From: CAYFUR01 sp964346275
GTDB lineage: Bacteria; Sumerlaeota; Sumerlaeia; SLMS01
Reading direction: 5' to 3'
DNA: 11,374 nt
Assembly: GCA_964346275.1 (NCBI GenBank)
Contig: CAYFUR010000120.1
Coordinates: 1-11,374 of the forward strand
The notes beneath the pieces were generated by a model. The model ran no database searches. It saw only the letters and a program-made list of their open reading frames with translations, and had not been told where the DNA came from. Below, in pieces: positions 7,395 to 11,374 of the stretch (its first letter is position 1; every line of letters starts with the position of its first letter). The position numbers and the translations under genes are program-made.

Positions 7395-8336
7395 CTAGTC
7401 CACCGCGTTTTGCAGGAGATAGGCGGCGCCCGGCGCCACGATCTTCTGGTCGTAGTATTTCTGGACGCGAACCATGGTGGCCTTGCGGCGTTCCTCGCGC
7501 CAGGTCTGCACGGCAACCCCGCGGCTGCTCCCGGCGGCCCGGGCCCAGGAAAACGTGAGCGCGGCGGAGATGGATTTCAGCGAGGCCCGGCGCGGTGTAT
7601 AGAGGAGCAGCGCGTCCTTGCCCCAGATCGGCTCCATGCTGGGCGGCTGGCCCGCCGAGGCGGTGTTGCGCACCGAACGGGCCACCAACACGCGCTCGAC
7701 GTCGAAGAGTTGGGCAAGGGCCTGCGGTCCGACGGCGCCGCTCGACGTATATTTCACCCGCTCGGCCACTTTGGGATGGTTTCGCACGGTTGTATAGACG
7801 CTGTAGGGAAGCACCAGCGTGTTGGGCAGTTGCTGCACCGTGTCCAGGATTGCCGCCCGGGCGGTTTCAATGTCCGCCGCCGGATCGCCGCTGCTTTCGT
7901 CGGACCAGTTGTTGCCAGCGGAAAGATCCGCACTCGGGACGACCGCCGGGTCGCGCAGCTTGGCCGCCATGCCGATTTCCATGTTCAGAAGGATCTTGTC
8001 GGTCAGGAATTCGACCCGGTCGACCTGGGGCGCGAGCGGCGAATCCGCGTTTTCCCGCTCTTCGTCGGGCACGGCCGACTCCAGTGCATGGTCGTCGCAG
8101 TAATAGGATTCATAGCTCAGCTCGAAATCAATTTCCCGCGCCTCCGCGCCCGGCGCGCGCCCGTCGAAGGATTCGCGGAAAGCTTCACGTTCGGGGTCGT
8201 AGATGAAATAGCGGTCGCTTTGCCGGCGCACGGAAACTTCCGGCGCGATCCGAGCGGCGATATACGCGCTGTTTTCATAGGCAATGCTGACATTGGTCAG
8301 CGCCACGTCATGATGGACGGTGGATGTATCAGGCAT
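7395..8336 (-). CDS. Phage major capsid protein, HK97-fold type, 313 aa
   Basis: The product forms the icosahedral shell. Residues 8-54 (HHDVALTNVSIAYENSAYIA, then ARIAPEVSVRRQSDRYFIYD and AFR) match the N-terminal signature of a well-known tailed-phage coat family. The end (QTWREERRKATMVRVQKYYD, then APGAAYLLQNAV) has the usual coat-protein C-terminal beta strand pattern. Residues about 160-215 (ARAAILDTVQQLPNTLVLPY, then YTTVRNHPKVAERVK) fit the A-domain segment where the coat protein repeats the conserved helix and PxxYxxLxxHPxV motif. Length is normal for the family. The start at 8336 has GGAGGT at 8343-8348. The neighbours are what a head module predicts: a decoration protein upstream and a DUF1320 protein downstream. 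One exact iterated octamer lies at 7792 (codons VYT). No signal peptide or insertion is visible. Confidence 0.88.
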   Translation of the reverse strand: MPDTSTVHHDVALTNVSIAYENSAYIAARIAPEVSVRRQSDRYFIYDPEREAFRESFDGRAPGAEAREIDFELSYESYYCDDHALESAVPDEERENADSPLAPQVDRVEFLTDKILLNMEIGMAAKLRDPAVVPSADLSAGNNWSDESSGDPAADIETARAAILDTVQQLPNTLVLPYSVYTTVRNHPKVAERVKYTSSGAVGPQALAQLFDVERVLVARSVRNTASAGQPPSMEPIWGKDALLLYTPRRASLKSISAALTFSWARAAGSSRGVAVQTWREERRKATMVRVQKYYDQKIVAPGAAYLLQNAVD

Positions 8337-8342
8337 GAGAGG

Positions 8343-8348
8343 ACCTCC
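8343..8348 (-). promoter_or_regulatory. Shine-Dalgarno of the major capsid gene
   Basis: GGAGGT on the minus strand lies 6 nt before the capsid ATG, a strong ribosome-binding site consistent with high expression of the coat protein. Confidence 0.75.
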
Positions 8349-8374
8349 GATAAGGATCTGGGTTTGCCAGGGGA

Positions 8375-9058
8375 TCAGGGGTTGATAAAGACATCGATGA
8401 GATCGCCAGCCTGACCGGCGGGCTCCTCGGCGATGGCGAAGGGATTGCGCGTGGCGGAAAGATTTTCCGGTGCTGCTGTTTCAGCGACAAGAGTCCCGGT
8501 GCCTGAGCTGCCCGCGAGGTTTGCCGCGGAGATCAGGAGCGACAATTCGGCATCGGCCTGGATCGACTGGATCAATTCATCCGCCGATTGCAGAATCGTT
8601 CCGTCGTTGTTGGGAATCAGGCGCAGCGTGGCCCCATCGAATTCCCAGGAGAAGCTTTGCGGCGATCCCGCATCCACGATGGCGATTCGCAGCCCCGCAA
8701 AGAAGTCCGCCCGGTCTTTCCATTGGAATACGAGGCCATTGTTGGACACCGCCGTGCCGGTGGTGAATCGCGGGCGTTCGCACTGGACGATGCGCCCGTC
8801 CGCGTCCGCTATACAAACAAGGGCACCCTGCTCGATAGGCCCGGCTGCCAGGGCGCGCACAATCCCCAGGCGGCGCACACCAACGAAGCGCCCCGCCCGC
8901 GGCTGGGAATGGGTGGTGATCCCCAGCGCGCCGGCCTCGTTGGCGGCCGAGGGAAGATCGCATTCACCGGGGTTTTCTCCGCGCACGACGGCACGGCCGG
9001 CCTCCACGCCCGCGGAAGGGGCGACGCGGTAGGCTTTATCGAGGACATAGTTCGACAT
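8375..9058 (-). CDS. DUF2190-like capsid decoration protein with inserted domain, 227 aa
   Basis: DUF2190 proteins are small beta-barrels that decorate or stabilise capsids and are usually about 110 aa. Here the barrel looks split. Residues about 1-98 carry the first part (ALGITTHSQPRAGRFVGVRR, then AAGPIEQGALVCIADADGRI). Residues about 203-227 carry the closing strands (NPFAIAEEPAGQAGDLIDVF). Between them, residues about 100-198 resemble the phage NNxLxFTAxxxGxxGN repeat domain (SNNGLVFQWKDRADF, an SFSWEFDGATLRLIP strand pair, ADELIQSIQ helix, AANLAGSSGTGTLVAET). The start at 9058 has AAAGGAG upstream. The gene sits between protease and major capsid, as expected for a decoration protein in Mu-like head modules. 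It contains no exact iterated octamer. The insertion is inferred from the pattern; the family call is fairly secure. Confidence 0.75.
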   Translation of the reverse strand: MSNYVLDKAYRVAPSAGVEAGRAVVRGENPGECDLPSAANEAGALGITTHSQPRAGRFVGVRRLGIVRALAAGPIEQGALVCIADADGRIVQCERPRFTTGTAVSNNGLVFQWKDRADFFAGLRIAIVDAGSPQSFSWEFDGATLRLIPNNDGTILQSADELIQSIQADAELSLLISAANLAGSSGTGTLVAETAAPENLSATRNPFAIAEEPAGQAGDLIDVFINP

Positions 9059-9093
9059 TCCTGTCTCCTTTCGTGACGATACGTTTCGGGGGT

Positions 9094-9852
9094 TCAGGTA
9101 TGGTTGGTTTCAAGCAGGGCGTCGCGATAGCCGATGCCCTTGCGCCGCATCAGGTTGAGCGCTTCTTCATGGCGCGCCCGCGAACCGGTGGACGCCCCGC
9201 CCACGAGGTCTTCGGCGAATCCCTCGATTTCAGGATGGTCTTCCGTCTCGACGCGGCCAAACGGCGCCGCGGCCGGTTTCTCCTCCAGGAAAGCCAGAAG
9301 GACGTCATAGGCATCGGTGCCATCGAGGGCCTCGAACACGCGCAGCAGCCCCGACTCCTCCCATTGCGGAGACCAAACGCCGCGCTCGGCGAGATGGGCC
9401 CGGGCATGCTCCGCGGGATCCTTGCGCACCTCGTCGAAGCGCAGGACCTCATGCGCCCCGTCGTCGTCGAAAAGGGGGTCCGCCAGCCCTTTGACTTCCG
9501 GCGCGGCGGCTCCCAGAAAACTGACCGCTTTCAGGTAGGGCCGGCCGGTGCGTGTATAGCGCCGGTAAAGCTCAATGCTGCGCTTGCGGAATTTCCCCCT
9601 GCGCACGGCCTCGGCCAGTTCCGGGCTCAGGCGATGGAGCACCGCCACGAGCCGGTCGCCCAAGCGGCGCAGCCCGGCGACCCACCCCTGGGCCGGGCCT
9701 TTCTGTTCGTGGTCCAGGGTAACCGGTGCTTCGTGGTCCGACGGATCATAGTCGGCGGCGATGGAATCGAGGTCTTTTTCCGTATAGACGCCTTTGGGGC
9801 CATAATCCCCGGCACGGAACACCTCGACCTGGATTTCTTCCGGTGGCTTCAC
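9094..9852 (-). CDS. Mu gpI-like prohead protease / scaffold protein, 252 aa
   Basis: Phage I-type serine proteases cleave scaffold and portal-associated proteins during capsid maturation. Key elements are visible: EVFRAGDYGPKGVYTEKDLD near the N-terminus, VTLDHEQKG with the candidate catalytic His48, AQGWVAGLRRLGDRLVAVL, KFRKRSIEL with candidate Ser92, and LKAVSFLGAAAPEVKGLADP at 107-126, the typical LGAxxPAVKGL motif. The C-terminal part (about 130-252) is charged and helical (ARHEEALNLMRRKGIGYRDA) and may be the scaffold portion, since in Mu the I gene also encodes the scaffold. The start is GTG 9852-9850, chosen because AAGGAGG stands 6 nt upstream. It follows the portal gene, as in Mu, but no gp30-like gene lies between them. 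One exact octamer is at 9782 (VYT codons). Catalytic residues are inferred from family patterns. Confidence 0.8.
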   Translation of the reverse strand: MKPPEEIQVEVFRAGDYGPKGVYTEKDLDSIAADYDPSDHEAPVTLDHEQKGPAQGWVAGLRRLGDRLVAVLHRLSPELAEAVRRGKFRKRSIELYRRYTRTGRPYLKAVSFLGAAAPEVKGLADPLFDDDGAHEVLRFDEVRKDPAEHARAHLAERGVWSPQWEESGLLRVFEALDGTDAYDVLLAFLEEKPAAAPFGRVETEDHPEIEGFAEDLVGGASTGSRARHEEALNLMRRKGIGYRDALLETNHT

Positions 9853-9858
9853 TTGATG

Positions 9859-9865
9859 CCTCCTT
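9859..9865 (-). promoter_or_regulatory. Shine-Dalgarno deciding the GTG start of the protease gene
   Basis: AAGGAGG on the minus strand, a perfect match to the anti-SD, lies 6 nt before the GTG at 9852. There is no ATG nearby in the frame, so this fixes a GTG start. Confidence 0.8.
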
Positions 9866-10688
9866 ATTGGGATTTGTCAGACAGGTTTGATGCCTTTGTC
9901 TTCGCCCGGAAGCTCGACGCCTTCGCGCTCGGTATCCGGCGCGGATGTGGGCCGCCCGCCCCACGGAACGGGGTCCAGGTTCAGCCGCCGCCGCACTTCG
10001 TTGACGGTCAGCACGCCATACTGCAGGTGGTATCCATAGAAATTCGCGTCGTCATAGCGCAGCACCGTGTCGTTTTCCGATGGCGCGGGGCGGCCGTAAC
10101 GCTCGTAGAAATAGGACTGGGGCAGCGAGACACCGATGGAAAGCAGCCCCTGGTCCACGCGGAGCCGCTCGCCCAGGTCCTCGGGCCGGTCCGTGTCTAT
10201 ACGCATGCGCGGCAGGGGCGCGCCGGCGCCAAAATTCAGCTCGGCCAGCCAGCGCAGCAGCGTATCGTTCAGCACCTGCTCGACAAGACGCGCGTCCGAC
10301 TCGATATAGTCATGGCGAACCAGTTCGTGGACGTTGCCCAGCGCCAGGGAGCCGCTGCGGCGCCCTTCGCCGGACGTCAGCGTGGCACCCAGCACGATCT
10401 TCGACATCTCGTCGTTACACCAGTCCAGAAAGTCGCGATAGGAATCGCCGCTGCCGGTGCGCTGCTGGTCGAGAAAGTCCAGGCGGACCGTTTCGGGAAT
10501 GACGATGCCGGTGTCCGTCTGCAGCGCCTGGAGCACCTCCAGCAGGCGGCGGCGCTCCTCCTCCGATGTGCCGGGCCCGTAGGTGGCCACGGCCGTGGGC
10601 GAGCCGTATTTCTCGTTGTATATCGCCCAGAACTTGATCGTGTTTTTCTTGAACCAGTAATACCAGTAGGCGCGCTGGCAGAGCCCCC

Positions 10689-10908
10689 GGCCGTAGACAT
10701 TGCGGGGGTCCGCGAAAAAGCGCAGCAGGATGAACTTGCGGGCGGGAGGCGGAAAGGCCTCTTCGGCGGAGAGGGCGCTGCGGCCCGGGCCGGTGGCAAT
10801 CGGCTGTTTGGGATGGTGAGAAACAGACCGGCGAGGAGAAGTGAACGGGGGCGCCAGCAGAAGCAACTCGCTCCGTTCGCCGAGCACGAACCACTCCTGG
10901 GGGTGGGC
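10689..10908. repeat. Tandem direct repeat, copy A (220 nt)
   Basis: This copy pairs with copy B at a constant offset of 217 nt; the two overlap by the 3-nt GGC at 10906-10908. It matches B at 217 of 220 positions. The differences are AA at 10715-10716 versus CC at 10932-10933, and G at 10741 versus C at 10958. Read in the C-terminal portal frame, copy A codes for AHPQEWFVLGER to RFFADPRNVYG, with Phe where B has Gly. The other difference is synonymous. It is transcribed second. Confidence 0.97.
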
Positions 10909-11125
10909 CGTAGACATTGCGGGGGTCCGCGCCAAAGCGCAGCAGGATGAACTTGCGCGCGGGAGGCGGAAAGGCCTCTTCGGCGGAGAGGGCGCTGCGG
11001 CCCGGGCCGGTGGCAATCGGCTGTTTGGGATGGTGAGAAACAGACCGGCGAGGAGAAGTGAACGGGGGCGCCAGCAGAAGCAACTCGCTCCGTTCGCCGA
11101 GCACGAACCACTCCTGGGGGTGGGC
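10906..11125. repeat. Tandem direct repeat, copy B (220 nt)
   Basis: This is the second copy of the portal-internal unit. It is transcribed first and read in the N-terminal portal frame as HPQEWFVLGERSELLLL through RFGADPRNVYG. The Gly of RFGADP fits the DUF935 pattern, so B looks like the original sequence and A the diverged duplicate. After B the reading frame enters copy A one base out of phase because 217 is not a multiple of three. Both copies include the 10-bp palindrome GGCCCGGGCC. Confidence 0.95.
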
Positions 11126-11374
11126 AATCCAGTCAGCCACCACCAGTCGGCCACGCGCGTCATAGTCCCAGATCAACTCGACAACGGCAAAGCCCTTAGC
11201 GATTCCGTCGAGCAACGCACGGAGCATTTCCTCCAGGCGTGGTATAGACAGGAAAAGCGCTTCCGTTTCCCGCGCAACGCGCCGGTCGCGGTCGTTGCCC
11301 GGAGGCGCCGGAAGAATCCGCCGCGACAAACCGAGCAAGCCATGCAACCGAGTTTGGAGCACCGAATAGAGATG

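Larger units (their letters stand above)
992..11249. repeat. Dispersed iterated octamer GTATAGAC (11 exact copies)
   Basis: The plus strand reads GTATAGAC at 2004, 2178, 3227, 6148, 7308, 7792, 9782 and 11242, and GTCTATAC at 992, 5470 and 10195 (start positions, 8 nt each). The base before it, in GTATAGAC orientation, is a pyrimidine in 10 of 11 and the base after a purine in 10 of 11, giving YGTATAGACR. All copies lie inside genes, in three codon phases: VYT six times, RID twice, LSI twice and (C)LY once. Several one-mismatch forms are also present (for example 1629, 3613, 4505, 4916, 6502, 7597). Confidence 0.85.
9877..11374 (-). pseudogene. Mu gp29-like portal protein (DUF935), frameshifted by a tandem duplication; 5' end outside window
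   Basis: Portal proteins form the dodecameric vertex for DNA packaging. Reading from the right edge, one frame gives HLYSVLQTRLHGLLGLSRRI, then LFLSIPRLEEMLRALLDGIA and GFAVVELIWDYDARGRLVVA, and HPQEWFVLGERSELLLL. These match DUF935 N-terminal motifs. It continues through the duplicated unit to NVYG, then runs out of frame to a stop at 10415. The other frame resumes after the second unit with YGRGLCQRAYWYYWFKKN, KFWAIYNEKYGSPTAVATYG, DEMSKIVLGATLTSGEG and GNVHELVRHDYIESDARLVE, down to the stop at 9877. Frame arithmetic shows that deleting one 217-bp unit joins the two halves without any other change, giving 426 residues in this window. As written, the gene would yield no full portal. The missing N-terminus may be some 60-100 residues, judged from family length. 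The window starts inside the gene, so no start site is visible. Confidence 0.85.

Noticed and set aside
7332..8414. Plus-strand open frame of 360 codons across the capsid gene
   Set aside because: Antisense to a well-supported major capsid gene.
9073..10950. Plus-strand open frame of 625 codons across the portal and protease region
   Set aside because: It is antisense to protease and portal genes that have family motifs and ribosome-binding sites. The frame is open because of high G+C, and its product matches no family I recognise.
10689..11125. Diversity-generating retroelement (template and variable repeat pair)
   Set aside because: The copies are in tandem inside one gene. One of the three differences is a G/C exchange and not adenine-specific, and no reverse transcriptase is in the window.
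10689..11125. Programmed ribosomal frameshift in the portal gene
   Set aside because: The frame change is fully explained by the 217-bp duplication. A shift would also have to skip a whole duplicated segment to give a normal portal.
992..11249. CRISPR-like array made of the GTATAGAC copies
   Set aside because: Copies are only 8-10 nt, irregularly spaced by 174 to 2243 nt, in both orientations and inside genes.

Overview
The window is G+C-rich bacterial DNA, roughly 60% or more by eye. It joins a short stretch of ordinary chromosome to a minus-strand cluster of phage structural genes. The lipobox lipoprotein suggests a diderm bacterium. Nothing in the window names a phylum. No rRNA, tRNA, CRISPR array, transposase or integrase gene was seen.

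Left part (1-1599, plus strand): the 3' part of an Obg-family GTPase gene, whose N-terminus lies outside the window, is translationally coupled through an ATGA overlap to a small TPR lipoprotein gene. Only 4 nt separate the TPR stop codon from the end of the oppositely oriented phage cluster.

Right part (1604-11374, minus strand, transcribed right to left): the gene order is a Mu-type (DUF935, gp29-like) portal protein, a Mu gpI-like prohead protease, a DUF2190-like capsid decoration protein carrying an inserted domain, an HK97-fold-type major capsid protein, a DUF1320 (Mu gp36-like) head-tail protein, an unrecognised 328-aa protein, a 1051-aa gpJ-like tail-tip protein and a 384-aa tail-fibre-like protein with an apparent signal peptide. 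The genes are tightly packed and most have a good Shine-Dalgarno sequence. A hairpin with a pyrimidine-rich tail lies just after the capsid gene. No terminase, gp30-like morphogenesis protein, tail tube, sheath or tape-measure gene is visible between the modules.

Three things stand out. (1) The non-palindromic octamer GTATAGAC/GTCTATAC occurs exactly 11 times, about once per kb. It lies in both orientations, in all three codon phases, and in both the TPR gene and the phage genes. The flanks extend it to YGTATAGACR. This looks like an iterated DNA-level signal comparable to HIP1 or uptake sequences. (2) The portal gene carries a 217-bp tandem duplication that shifts the reading frame; removing one unit restores a continuous portal frame exactly. 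(3) The head/tail module is unusually compact and ends in a fibre-like protein with a Sec-type leader, so it may be a remnant, a domesticated module or an atypical element.
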